Shown: piece after piece, positions 31,051 to 42,305 of the stretch
Position numbering within the stretch: position 1 is the first letter of the stretch
How the letters are laid out: each line of letters begins with the position of its first letter
NCBI RefSeq assembly: GCF_000764305.2
Contig: NW_025939655.1
Coordinates: 124,001 to 188,000 of the forward strand
DNA length: 64,000 bases
Reading direction: 5' to 3'
DNA from: Hyalella azteca
Taxonomy: Eukaryota > Arthropoda > Malacostraca > Amphipoda > Hyalellidae
Notes under the pieces: model-generated
What the model was told of the DNA's origin: nothing
What the model saw: the letters and a program-made list of their open reading frames with translations, nothing else
Database searches by the model: none
Program-made: the position numbers and the translations under genes

Positions 31051-34000
31051 GTGAGCCAACTTTTTGGTTCTGTATTGAAAGTTTCTTTGTTGAAGATTAT
31101 TCTTGCAAAATACTGTTGCAAATGTTTTTACTTTGTATTGAACTTCATTCCCACCAAAATTTTCCTAATTAACATACTACAATAAGAATAAAGGAACAAT
31201 AGTAATTTTGTATTTCACTTATTCTTTTAGTTTGCACAACTTTTGTGTCTGCTTCAGTCTATGCTCCCTCTGGTTGAATGAAGTTACCCATTGAAATACC
31301 AACTGCAGGTTTTTTTTATAGTATTTGTCATTGTAACTAAGCAAGGATTTCAGCAAATTTATTCTTGCTTAAATACCTACTAACAATTTTTTGTATTCTA
31401 AGTGCTATCTGTTTACAGCAATCATGTGTATTTTGAGATGAGCCAAACTGATTCATAATTTAGTAATCTATATTATAATTTGTAAATATATAACCCATTA
31501 TTTATTTATTTTATTTATGATTGCCTCCAGGTATGGCTCTCGGAGCAGCAGGAGTAGCAACAGCAGTGGAGTGATCAGCAGCAACAGAAGCAACTCTTGT
31601 TCCCGCAGCAACAGCAGCCACAGCAGCTGCAACAATGACACCATGACAGACCTGAATCATTGTGTTGCAAGACCTCTAGGCTATGGTGACTCTGGATTTT
31701 TGTATGACAGTGACTGCGCTAAGCCATCATTAGTGAAGAATAACTCGTGTGACAGTGCCTGCACCGCTGGATCAACTGGGGATGTATTGATTAAACGCAG
31801 CGAATGCCCTGTTGGATCCTTCGGAGATGTGTTGAGCAAGGGCAGCGGCTGTAACGATGAGTCCATAGGGGATTTGTCAAGGAAAAGCAGCGGCTGTAAC
31901 AGCATGAGCAACAGCAGGAAGAGCAGTGAAGGGGATGATGCTGCTGAGCATGCAGTGCCTGAAGTCTTTTCACATGGCCAGACTACACTTTCCAAGTGGT
32001 CTGCTGCAGAAGAAGAGGTGAGTGTGAAGAAGCTTTACATGATACTATCTAAATTTTGGTATTTTAACATTTTACCACCAATTATCTGGAATGATTGTAG
32101 CTGCTTTTGTGTCAAGTATAGTTTAAGCCTCATATTTTCTTTTGAATTTAAAGGTTATTCAAATACCTTGTTTCAAATTATTTGTGCATTAACTGAAAGT
32201 TGTAAAAACCTAAAAGTTAGGGTATAAATTTAAATGCAAATTATTTCAATTATATGTAAAATGAATCCCATGAAATTGGTTCAATAGCACTTTCTGAAAC
32301 TTTCCAATAAACTGACCAAACGAACTTCTTATCCACATTTTAAATTATATTATTAATGTAATTGAGAGAAGAAGAACAAATAAAACTTTTAATCTTACTT
32401 TGCATAGCCATATCCAACCTGTTTCCCATTTCAGTACAGATTTTCTTCAATAATTGTCTACATATTGCTCTAGAAATAGGCAGGAAATCAGAGTAGAGTT
32501 TGCATGTTGAAAGATATTACTGTACTGATGTTGTTAGTTCCCCTTGTTATTGCACATTGAAGGACTGCTTTGATTCCAAAATCCAGCTAATTTTTGTTCA
32601 TAAGTTAAAAAATATTTTATGCCTGATGCCTGTTTGTCTTGCAGGGTAAATTGCATCTGCCAGAGCTGCTGCGTCAGCGAGAACACAGCGGCAGCTCTCG
32701 AGACTCGGGATATTCGTCTTACTTCGGCACTGCAAAGTTCCACAGTTCTGAAAATGACCAAGTTCTAAACCGCGTTGTTGACACTCCCAGCGTCTCTTTC
32801 CCACCCATGAGCGCCTCGTTAGATGTCGTCGAAACTGCAGAAGATGTCAACTTATTTGGAAATAAAAACAACGTTGCAGCTCCACTAGACTTGTTGAATT
32901 CAAGCTTTTTACCTTTTTCTAGCAGCAATGAACTACGGGCGACTGCGAAACCCTTTGTTCTCAGTTCAACCAACACTGGTTTTGCCGTCACATCCAAGAG
33001 TGAGAAAAGTCCTTCGGATATATATTTTGGGCAAAACGAGCCTACTTTAATGAACAAAGAAATTAATAAAAACGTCTTCAGCTTCCCTACTGCACCTTGG
33101 TCCTCTGCAGATGCCTCTAACAATGCCACTAACTTCAGTGGGATGACAGAGTCTTCCCTTAGAACCTCTTTTCCTTCATACTCTTTTAAACAACCGACTG
33201 ATGGACGTCAATCTGCCCTGTCTATGTCCGGAAATGTTTTTGAATCTCCCCAACCGATTTCTGTGAACGAGGTTTCCTCATTAAGTAACAGCCTCATTAA
33301 TGATCCATTAATAGGGGATGACAAACTCTGCCAGTTATTGCCCTCTGATCCAATGGCCCAAAAGAATTTCATTGATAATATCACTTTACTCAACCAAATC
33401 TCTGCCATTGCACCTATCGATGACATCGACTTGCCAGTTTTCAACCCGAATCATCACAACTTGAAGCCAGGACCAACGGAGGATCAATGGAAGTCAAGGA
33501 CCTCAGGAAACTTTCCCCATAGTTGGGGTGGAAGTGAAGCCTTCAGAAATTGCCTTGAACCGAGCGCAGCTAACCGTGCAGGATTCAATCCTTCAAATGC
33601 TCACCCTCCACCTTCCTCCTCAGATGACTTCTTCCTGACCCTGGCGAAGGAGCGCATGGCGAGGTCAAACTCCAGTGGCAGTTCTGAGGAGAAGAGCGAT
33701 GCGGCGCTGCAAGAACTTGCTTCAGTATTGCTGAATCATTGCAAAATTAGCAACATTGATATCTCGTTGTCTGAAATATTACTAATGCTGCGCAGAGCTT
33801 CCTTCCAAGACCCTTATGCCAAGCACTGGCTCTCTAGGAACTTCAGCTTCCAGCAACCCAGGCTTGAAGAAAATGACTCATTTCCTGGAAAAGATTTTGA
33901 TTTATACTCAAGTTCTAAGTACTTTAACGAAGCTGCTAGAGGTGAGATCAATTATTCCAATGCTTCTTTTGTGCCTCCTAAACTCGGACCTCAACAACCT

Positions 34001-37000
34001 AACTGGTCAAATAACATGGGTGGACAAAGAGGCCAAACTCCTTTCAGTGGTCAAGATGCCAACAGCCGAGGTGTTATGACCACCAACCACCAGCGTCACC
34101 AACCGCATCTCAACCACAACATGGATAACTACAAGATAACGAGCTTTGGTAACGGCAGCTACATGACCAGCAAAAATTGCGCCAACTTCGAGAAGCTAAC
34201 TATGCATTCATCTCCTAAGGATTTCCCAAACCATTATTTTGGACCACATTTCTCGCAGGCTCCGTCAAAAAACTCTGTTCTGCTGCCTCCTAATCCCCAT
34301 AAACCCCTGGGATATCTCGATCCCGAAACTTGGGCTCAACTCACGAACGACTCTGAATTTTGGGGCGGCCGGAGGGATGATGTTACTCTTAACCTGCTCA
34401 GCTCTCTGAGTAAATTTAATGTTAATTCTCTGACAAACCATCATGATGGAGTTGATTTAAACGCAAGCAAAATTTTACCTGAACTAACTCGCCCAACGGA
34501 GACATCTCTGCAGAACAGCCCGCAGCACCTGGAGCTTCTACGGCACCTGGCACCTGAACTCAGCCTGGCTGCGTACAGGCAAATAAGGTGAGTAAAGATG
34601 TTCATGTGTTAGGTCAGGTGATCAAATAAGTTCAGGATGTTGCTGGCAGATGAGGCGAGTTAAATATGTCACCCACGCTATGCATACGGTATCAGTCGTC
34701 ACTATACCGCTGGTGCACAAGCTCGTTAGCTTCCCGCGCTCCGCTACTTGCTTACTTTCATTGCTGAATGTGTACTGTACAATACCACCACCTGTCCCCT
34801 ACAGCTGGTGGTGTACTGTCTATACATTACCACCACCTGTCCCCCACAGCTGGTGGTGTACTGTCTATACATTACCACCACCTGTCCCCCTACAGCTGGT
34901 GGTGTACTGTCTATACATTACCACCACCTGTCCCCCTACAGCTGGCTACTACCACTCGTGCACCAGCTGCTACGCCATATCGAGGCTTGCTACGACCAGT
35001 TCCGGCAAGTTGAGCGCCAGCGCAAGAAAACAGAAGCGGAACTCGCGCGTCGCTTCCCAGGGCGCCGCGTGACGAGCACCAACGGCGTCACGCTGCCCCG
35101 CCTCCCTCACGCGCCTACACGCCTCGACAGACTTGTGCTCGACCATCTCAGGGAGCATGCTAGGGTAGGTCTATCTTATTTATAGGCCTGTTACATGTAG
35201 TGTTATCTATTTATCTATAAGCCTATAGATGTTTTCCATCCGTTGCCCCGTCTCGCCCACACGCCTCGACAGACTTGTGCTCGACCATCTCAGAGAGCAT
35301 GCTAGCGTAGGTCTATCTTATTTATAAGTCTGTGTTACATGTAGTGGTTACATTTATAAGTATATGTTACATGTAGTGTTAGCTATGTTATTTATAAGTC
35401 TATGTTACATGTAACGTCAGCTATTTTTTATAATTCTCTGTTACATGTAGTGTTATCTATGTTATTTATAAGTCTATGTTGGTGTGGTGGTGTGGTACCT
35501 ATGGTATAGTGGTACCTATAGTGTACCTATGTATATAGGGTGCCACTATAGTGGTACCTATGGTATTTATAAACCTGTGTTACATGTTGTGTTATCTATG
35601 TTATTTATAAGCCTGTGTTACATGTTGGTATTTGTATGTCTATTTTACATGTAGTGTTATCTATGTTATTTATAAGTCTATGTTACATGTAGTGTCATCT
35701 CTTTATCTATAAGCATATGTTACATGTTGTGTTATCTATTTATCTATAAGCCTATGTTACATGTAGTGTTATCTATGTTATTTCATCTTGAGCTTGAGGG
35801 TAAATTTGGATAACGTCAAAATTAAGGATGGGATGAAAACTGAGGTTATGTTAATAGTACAACTCAAAATTACATATATGAGTTCAATTGCGTAACTTCA
35901 AACCATTGTTCTCAGGTGATCACGCTTGTGGCTAAAATGGAACGCCTTCGCAACGCGGCACTTCAGCGTGGCATTCATCATGCCATGGCGCTGTGGCACT
36001 CCACACTCACCACTCTCACCACCCTGCGGCATGCTGACATCACCCACATCATACTTCCTCCACCACACTTCCACCAGCGACGACATCTCCCTCCACCTGA
36101 GATGCACTTCCCAAACGTGGAGAAAGTGTACGGAAATCCCCTGGCTTCTTTGGGTCAAAATTTAGAAAAAAGTGAATTTCAGAAAGTTTTCGAGGAACCA
36201 AATTTGCCGTTTGAAAAAACATTGATGCCGCAGTTGCTGAAAAAGCAAACTTGGACTCAAGATTCAGAAGTTATTTACAGCAATCCTTCAGAAGTCTTGC
36301 CAAATTCTGAGGAGTGTGCGAAGTCTCCTGTGGAAGAAGGCCCTCCCGGTCAGTAAACAGTAGCTAAAAAGTCTATAAGAAGTAGGTAAAAATTCAGTTA
36401 AAAAGAAACTCAAAAGTCAGTTAAAAGAAGCTAAAATCATCCTGGTCAGTAAAAAGTAGCATAAGTGATTCCTGTTAGCCAAACCCTGAATTTGTATTAT
36501 TATATTATTAAGGAGTTGTTTATTATTGTTATATTTATTTAATTATGATGTATTATTATATAATTATTTATTGCAGAGGTGCTGGCGCTGTCGGAGTGTC
36601 TGTGTGACGTGGTGCGCGCCACGAGGGGCGCCCGTACTGCCCTCTACTGCGCCCTTACCCTCACTACACTCCAGCCCCTCCAACCTTCGGCTGCTGACGA
36701 CACAACCCCTCGGCAGGACCAGCCCCTCGGTCGGGACCCTGCCCTTGGTGGTCGAGACCAGCCCTTTGGTCAGGACCAGCCTCTTGGTCAGGACCAGCCT
36801 CTTGGTCAGGACCAGCCCTCTGGTCAGGACCCTGCCCTTGGTGGTAGGGACCAGCCCTTTGGTGGTCAGAACCAGCCCTTTGGTCTGGACCAGCCCCTCG
36901 GTCGAAACCCTGCCCTTGGTCAGGACCCTGCCCTTGGTCGGGAGTCTGCCTCAGGGTGTTTGTCTGTCAATAATTCGAGGGAAGTCTTACCTCATCACAG

Positions 37001-38843
37001 CAAAAACCCGAGGGTTGAGGGTAAAAGCCTTGATTTGTACCAAGATTGTCTTGATAAAAGTGGCAGTTTGTCGGGCAGGGATGGCGGTTATTTTGATAAC
37101 AACAAAGGGATTGTCGCGGCCGCCGGGGTCATTACTGATCATAAAGTAAGCTCTGATAAAATTGATCTTACCAATGATGAATTGAAAATAATTGCTGCTG
37201 CTACCTGCCAAAAATATAGCGTTGCCACCTGTCAAAAAGATGGCGTTGCCACCTGCCAAAAAGATGGCGTTGCCAACTGCCAAAAAGATGGCGTTGCCAC
37301 TTGCCAAAAATATAGCGTTGCCAACTGCCAAAAAGATGGCGTTGCCACTTGCCAAAAAGATGGCGTTGCCATTTGCCAGAAAGATGGCGTTGCCACTTGC
37401 CAAAAAGATAGCGTTGCCACCTGCGGAAAAGATGCTGAAAATGATGCCGAGAATAATGAATGCAGTGATGCGAATGATGAATGTGATGATGAGTATGATG
37501 ATGAATCGAGTGATGAATCAGATGATGAAGATGAGCGCATAATGAGTATGCTGCGTGGTATGCTGCATGAGCGCAGCCGTGCTACAAAACACGTATTGCA
37601 GAACCAACCCATGAATGATGCTGATGAATTTTTGGCAGCTGCTGAAAATCGAGTTGGAGTTGAAGTGGAGAACTGCGTTGAAACATCAAATTTGGAGTCT
37701 CAGGGCATCAAGAGTTCAACGGTTGAATCGTTGATTGATGACAAGCGGAAAATGATTTTAACAGCAGTGTACACTAGTGCAACTGCTACAGCTACTGCAC
37801 CAAATACTGCTGTTACAACTGCTACAACATGCGTAGCTGTTACAGTTGCTAAAACATCTGCATCTGCTGCGGTTGCTAAAACATCGGCATCTGCTAAGAC
37901 CTGTACACCTGTTACAGCTGCTAATACTATTCCATGTTTTGCAGCTGCTAAATCAAGCACAGCTATAACAACAGCTGTAAGTGATGTCGGCACGACTGCT
38001 AACGCCCGAAGTTACACTATAACTTCTACAATAAAAACTGCAACAACTGCAGTGACATCTGCTGCTACTAATGCCAAAACTACAACTGTTACAGCTGTCA
38101 CGACTGCTTCTTCAGCTGTAACTGCGTCAGCTGTAACTGCGTCAGCTGTAACTGCGTCACTTGTAGCCACTGCAAATGTAACTAAACCTGCCAAGCTTAC
38201 GACCACTGCCACTAGTGGTACAGTTTCTTGTTCTGTCAGTAAGAATTGCAAGAACAAAACTTACAGTAGCGGCAGCAACAATAATAATGACAGTGGCAAT
38301 AGTGGCAGCAGCAACAGCAATAGCAGTGGCGTTAATGGTAATAGCAGTGGCATTAGTGGCAATAGCGTTAACGTCAATGGTATTTGCGGTGACAATAGTG
38401 GCAGAAGTGGCAGAAACAGCGGAATTCATGGCAATGGTGGCAGAGGTGGCAACCACAACAGCTGTGATGTGCCGCGCAGCAACCATCACCATTTGCACCA
38501 CAATTCTCGTCACCATTACCCGGCCTACGACCACAATATGGCTGCTCTGCATTACCATTTAAATGGCAATAGTCGCCATTTCAATGGCAACTACCCGCAT
38601 TTTGGCGGCAATGGTACACATTTCAATGGCAATGCCGGCCATTTTAACCATTTCGGCAGCCGCAATGGCCGTTTTGGCGCCAATAATGCTGCAAATGGCG
38701 GCCAATATGGCGGCAATTCTGGCCATTTCAGTAGCGGCAAATTGCCACGCAGCGGCGCCAGGAAGCCGTTCAGCGGCGGCCGCCTAATGCGCGCCGATAA
38801 ATTCAACGCCCGCTGTGATGGTCGGCCGCCCTACCTCTACTGA
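30719..38843 (+). CDS. MEIOC: MEIOC homologue, meiosis-specific coiled-coil protein (gene span, six placed exons)
   Basis: In vertebrates MEIOC binds the RNA helicase YTHDC2 in germ-cell cytoplasm and supports the switch to, and progress through, meiotic prophase by controlling transcript stability. Here the conserved C-terminal family domain is spread over exons c-f: LAPELSLAAYRQIR, CYDQFRQVERQRKKTEAELA, FPGRRVTSTN, RLDRLVLDHLREHARVVITL, AKMERLR, then the helical ALSECLCDVVRATRGARTAL. The six exons sum to 5685 nt (1895 codons including the stop), and every junction is in phase. The N-terminal part is serine/asparagine-rich and poorly conserved, as in the family. The 5' end is uncertain and may lack one or more exons. 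The C-terminal tail of about 700 residues of low complexity is unusual. The germ-line role is inferred by homology only. Confidence 0.85.
31051..31530. other. MEIOC intron a
   Basis: AT-rich; GTGAGC to TTGCCTCCAG. Nothing else was recognised. Confidence 0.6.
31531..32017 (+). CDS. MEIOC: MEIOC exon b: serine-rich segment
   Basis: Opens YGSRSSRSSNSSG and contains long S/N/R runs, then CPVGSFGDVL-type repeats of about 17 residues (GDVLIKRSEC, GDVLSKGSGC, GDLSRKSSGC). It ends GAAGAG|GTGAGT in phase 0. Confidence 0.75.
32018..32644. other. MEIOC intron b
   Basis: AT-rich; GTGAGT to TTTGTCTTGCAG. Nothing else was recognised. Confidence 0.7.
32645..34587 (+). CDS. MEIOC: MEIOC exon c: long central exon
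   Basis: A 1943-nt open exon encoding a largely disordered S/N/P-rich region. It includes a predicted helical stretch, ALQELASVLLNHCKISNID, and ends with the conserved LLRHLAPELSLAAYRQIR. The donor ATAAG|GTGAGT is in phase 2. Confidence 0.85.
34588..34941. repeat. MEIOC intron c with four tandem copies of the acceptor
   Basis: A 45-46-bp unit, TACCACCACCTGTCCCCxACAG plus CTGGTGGTGTACTGTC, repeats so that AG acceptors preceded by pyrimidine tracts end at 34804, 34849, 34895 and 34941. Only the last leads into the conserved coding sequence (CTGGCTACT rather than CTGGTGGTG). Confidence 0.9.
34942..35164 (+). CDS. MEIOC: MEIOC exon d: core of the conserved domain
   Basis: The single leading C completes a serine codon. 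It encodes WLLPLVHQLLRHIEACYDQF, a charged helix RQVERQRKKTEAELARRFPG, then RLDRLVLDHLREHAR. It ends CTAGG|GTAGGT in phase 0. This is the best match to MEIOC in the window. Confidence 0.93.
35093..35340 (+). repeat. Duplicated 3' end and donor of MEIOC exon d
   Basis: The segment encoding about 20 residues ending RLDRLVLDHLREHA, with the donor and first intron bases GTAGGTCTATCTTATTTATA, recurs at 35245-35330 with a few substitutions (GCTAGC|GTAGGT). The copy keeps a usable donor. Confidence 0.9.
35165..35800. repeat. Intron d array of about 38-bp units
   Basis: About ten units of TTATTTATAAGTCTATGTTACATGTAGTG-type sequence, seeded by the first bases of the intron itself. A different GTGGTACCTATAGTG patch interrupts at 35485-35560. 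Confidence 0.85.
35916..36348 (+). CDS. MEIOC: MEIOC exon e
   Basis: The acceptor TTGTTCTCAG leads into VITLVAKMERLRNAALQRGI and continues the conserved domain for about 40 residues. A variable P/H-rich insert follows (LPPPHFHQRRHLPPPE) and ends G|GTCAGT in phase 1. Confidence 0.9.
36349..36576. other. MEIOC intron e
   Basis: Short AT-rich intron, GTCAGT to TTTATTGCAG. Confidence 0.75.
36577..38843 (+). CDS. MEIOC: MEIOC exon f: end of conserved domain plus very long low-complexity tail
   Basis: The first two bases complete a glutamate codon. It opens with VLALSECLCDVVRATRGART, the last conserved helix. It then holds 754 open codons in blocks: D-Q-P-L-G repeats (about 36700-36950), an octapeptide array CQKDGVAT of about ten copies (37205-37430), an acidic run of D, E and S (37440-37530), an alanine/threonine/valine-rich region (37750-38200), and an N/S/G then H/N/G/F-rich terminus with NGNxxHFNGN motifs. 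The stop TGA is at 38841-38843. Uninterrupted length argues that it is translated. Confidence 0.8.
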
Positions 38844-39720
38844 ACCATTAGTGGTGATGGTGGTAATAGTGGTGATGGGTGTGGGTGATATGGTGGATGG
38901 TGGCGGTAATGATGGTGATGCCACAGTAATCAGCTTATCAATAATTGTGATTATCTTCATAATTCTTTTATTCTGATGGTGACTTTGTAGGAACGAACCA
39001 TTATGAAAATGATAACTAGTTTCCTACCAAGATAGGGTAATCATGATGGTATGATTATAATGATAATCATGATGGTAGTGATGGTAATGATCACAGTGAT
39101 GCCTCAGCGCTGCATTTACAATAATTGTTTAGCTCATATTTAGAGCATCAGGAATTAATGAGTATTTATAAAATTTTAAGTAGGTACTTGAAATTTAAGT
39201 ACGTACGAGGGAAAAACTGACGTTCCGATTTTAACTAACAAATGAAAGCAATTGCATTTTTTTCAACATTTATCAAATTCTCTTCGAGCTTTTCAATTCT
39301 ACGAAATGTATTGCTTTGAAGCATAAATTTAATGATCCCGAATTCGCTCATTGACGATTTTCGTTGAATCGTATTTTCGTGCGCATTGTCTAGCGTGTTT
39401 TTTTTGCAACGTCGACGATAAGCGATCGATATTCCGTGTTATCGCACCCGCCGTGTTGCGCAATCGTGTTCTATTTACCGTGTTATCGCAATCGTATTTC
39501 ACGATCAATCGTTGGACACTTATCGTTATACATCTCAAGTGTAGGTGAATGATGTAATTCAATAATAACTCGCGTTTCCACACCTTAACAATTTAACTGA
39601 AACGGCAATTTTATTCAAATTGCATCGGCAATTTCACTGAAATTGCAGAGAGCTCAAAGTTACAATTTCGGTTTGATGTTAAGGGTTTGAAATTTAATTT
39701 GTTTATATATGTTATTTGCT
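38844..39720. other. 3' flank of MEIOC
   Basis: A GGTGATGGTGGTAATAG-type patch at 38850-38930, then AT-rich DNA, with repeated CGTGTTATCGCA at 39430-39490. No clear AATAAA was found close to the stop. Confidence 0.45.
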
Positions 39721-39726
39721 CTGCAG

Positions 39727-39912
39727 TGAGCGCTAACTGACTCAGTCGATAGTGAACCCAGCAGTGCAGTGAGCAGTGAACCCAGCAGCGCAGTGAGCAG
39801 TGAACCCAGCAGTGCAGTGAGCAGTGAACCCAGCAGTGCAGTGAGAGCAGTGAGCAGTGAACCCAGCAGCGCAGTGAGCAGTGAACCCAGCAGCGCAGTG
39901 AGCAGTGAATCA
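39727..39912. repeat. About 24-bp minisatellite GTGAGCAGTGAACCCAGCAG
   Basis: About seven units with a few internal shifts. Open frames of repeated SEPSSAV type arise from it. Confidence 0.85.
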
Positions 39913-39959
39913 AGGCCTCTCAGTTCATGTATACTCAAGAGTTTCACTTATTCATTAAG

Positions 39960-40189
39960 ATGAAATGAGTCATTTTAGAGGTTGCTCAATACTAATAATG
40001 CTACCATGCCAGGATGCTTCCAATGCAACCATCATTTCCAATGATATGCGTGAAATTGAATCATGCTCTAATATATTAAATAATACTCTTATATATTAAA
40101 TCATTCCCTAAAATAACTATAACAACATAACCATTACCTTCCATGATCCAGGTCGGCTGGTCGTAGCAATCAAGTTCTAAAATATCGCC
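39960..40189. other. Gene-free stretch
   Basis: Nothing recognised. Confidence 0.5.
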
Positions 40190-40560
40190 GTGATTTTCTT
40201 TTCTGCAAAATCATTTCGTTCTTACGACATTAATTTATTTTTACCACATCATTTAGTTTTACGAGACCGGTTCACTTTACGACATCGATTCGTTTTTTAC
40301 GACATGGTTCGCTTTTACGATACCGATTCGTTTTTTACGACATGGTTCGCTTTTACGACATCGATTCGTTTTTTTACGACGTGAATTCGTTTTACGACAC
40401 CGATTAGTTTCGGCATCAAATTCTTCTCAAACAACCGTTTCGTTCTGACAACATTGACACGTTTTCACGACATTGTCTTTTTTATGACATCGTCTCGTTT
40501 TTTGACCTACTAGTTTTTACGAAAGCGTTGTGTTTTTACAACATGGTTTCGTTTTTTTAA
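40190..40560. repeat. Degenerate TTTACGACATCGATTCG repeat
   Basis: About fifteen diverged units of 20-24 bp with the core TTTTACGACAT.GATTCG. Confidence 0.75.
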
Positions 40561-40970
40561 ATCCTTTTGGATCCTAATGGTAGCATTGCCAGGTTATCTT
40601 TCTTATAATTTATTGATCTACGATCTTTTGGGTTATCTTTCTTATCATAGTGATAAGTGATTACAAGCCATTTTCTTATTAATATTATTTATAATCATAG
40701 GGCTTAATCATCCAGGCTTAATTAATCTAATTCTCTATTTATCACGGTTGTGATGAGCTTATGCTGCTAATTAACATAATTGTGATGTCGATAATAATGG
40801 ATGATAATGTGTGTCCCATTAGTCTTTATATTATTTAAATAAATGATTGGTCTCTTGTGACATAGGCGTTTTCGGTTAAAATTATACCGCTAATTGACAA
40901 TAGTTAATTTATAATTAAGGAAATTACCAAAGTGGCATTTCTTTAGTTACTACTTTTTTGTTAAGAATTA
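40561..40970. other. Gene-free stretch
   Basis: AT-rich, nothing recognised. Confidence 0.5.
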
Positions 40971-40974
40971 CCTT

Positions 40975-41185
40975 CAGGTAATAATATAACTACAGTTAAC
41001 AATTACTTCTACTCGCATTACCGGCAACTACAGTTAACTATTACCTCTACTCGCATTACTGGCAACTACAGTTAACTATTACCTCTACTTGCATTACTGG
41101 CAACTACAGTTAACTATTACCTCTACTCGCATTACTGGCAACTACAGTTAACTATTACCTCTACTTGCATTACTGGCAAATTTCA
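40975..41185. repeat. 38-bp minisatellite
   Basis: Five near-identical units containing ACTACAGTTAACTATTACC and TCTACTCGCATTACTGGCA. Confidence 0.88.
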
Positions 41186-41189
41186 TGTT

Positions 41190-42010
41190 GTTTTTGCTAG
41201 CATTTTCCTTCCAGTAACAGTAATCTTGCGTTCAATAGCGCCCTCGCTTGATGTATTTTTTTTTAATTTAATATTGCTGTGAAAGGAGCGATTGTGAGTT
41301 TAGTCGCTACAACCTGGCCATTCGTGCAACGCATTCCTATGTTCGTGTGAACTTTTTTTCGTAGTTAGCGTATGTCGAAAATATCGGCATTTAACCTCAA
41401 ATATTCGCCATGTCCTCGAATATTTTGCACAATTTTTAGAAATTACCGGTATCTTTCAAACTTGCATTTTTTAAATTTCCGGGGCATTTGCTTCAGTTTT
41501 TTAATCGTAAAAGCAATTCAATTGGAAACTATTGCTTTTCTGCTATTTTACCGCCGGAGTACGGTTACAAATTCATTTACGAAATGTGTTTTTTTCTCAG
41601 ATTAATTCATCGATTTTAATTCATCTCCTACATTTTTATAGAGCCGTCTCAATCCTTAGAAATTCAGTCGTTTGCAAGAAACAAATTTGGTCATCACTTG
41701 AGTTATTCAATTAAGTTTTTTTATTTTTAATTTGAAAATAAAATTTTGTTCACCATTCGAGATTTTAAAATGCAATGTAGTTTCAAAAAAAAAATTAGAT
41801 CATCGCTTTTACATTTAGAATGAAGGTTTTTAAAAAACACAAGCTTTACACTATTTTAGTAGTTATTGTACTTAAGATTTTAGCTGGGATGAGCTGTTGT
41901 GTGTATAATATACCTTGTGTTCCACACAAATTCTTGCTGTATGTTCTCCATAATTTTAGCTTTGATTTTGATTTTAGTGCTTCGTTATTCAAATAGTTTA
42001 GATAGACGTG
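41190..42010. other. Gene-free stretch
   Basis: AT-rich; short open frames without motifs. Confidence 0.5.
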
Positions 42011-42011
42011 C

Positions 42012-42305
42012 TATAAGCTGCTAGTGCTGCTGCTGGTGTGGCTAGTGCTACTGCTGATGTCACTAGTGCTGCTGCTGGTGTTGCTAGTGCTGCTGCTGGT
42101 GTGGCTAGTGCTACTGCTGGTGTTGCTAGTGCTGCTGCTGGTGTTGCTAGTGCTACTGCTGGTGTTGCTAGTGCTGCTGCTGGTGTTGCTAGTGCTGCTG
42201 CTGGTGTTGCTAGTGCTGCTGCTGGTGTTGCTAGTGCTGCTGCTGGTGTTGCTAGTCCTGCTGCTGGTGTCACTAGTGCTGCTGCTGGTGTCACTAGTGC
42301 AGTTA
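42012..42305. repeat. 18-bp GCTGCTGGTGTTGCTAGT array
   Basis: About sixteen units. It is open in several frames on both strands because the unit length is a multiple of three and has no stop codons in those frames. Confidence 0.9.

Noticed and set aside
36526..37149. Alternative plus-frame ORF with repeated LVRTSPLV
   Set aside because: Shadow of the DQPLG repeats of MEIOC exon f, which is the longer frame and continues the conserved domain.
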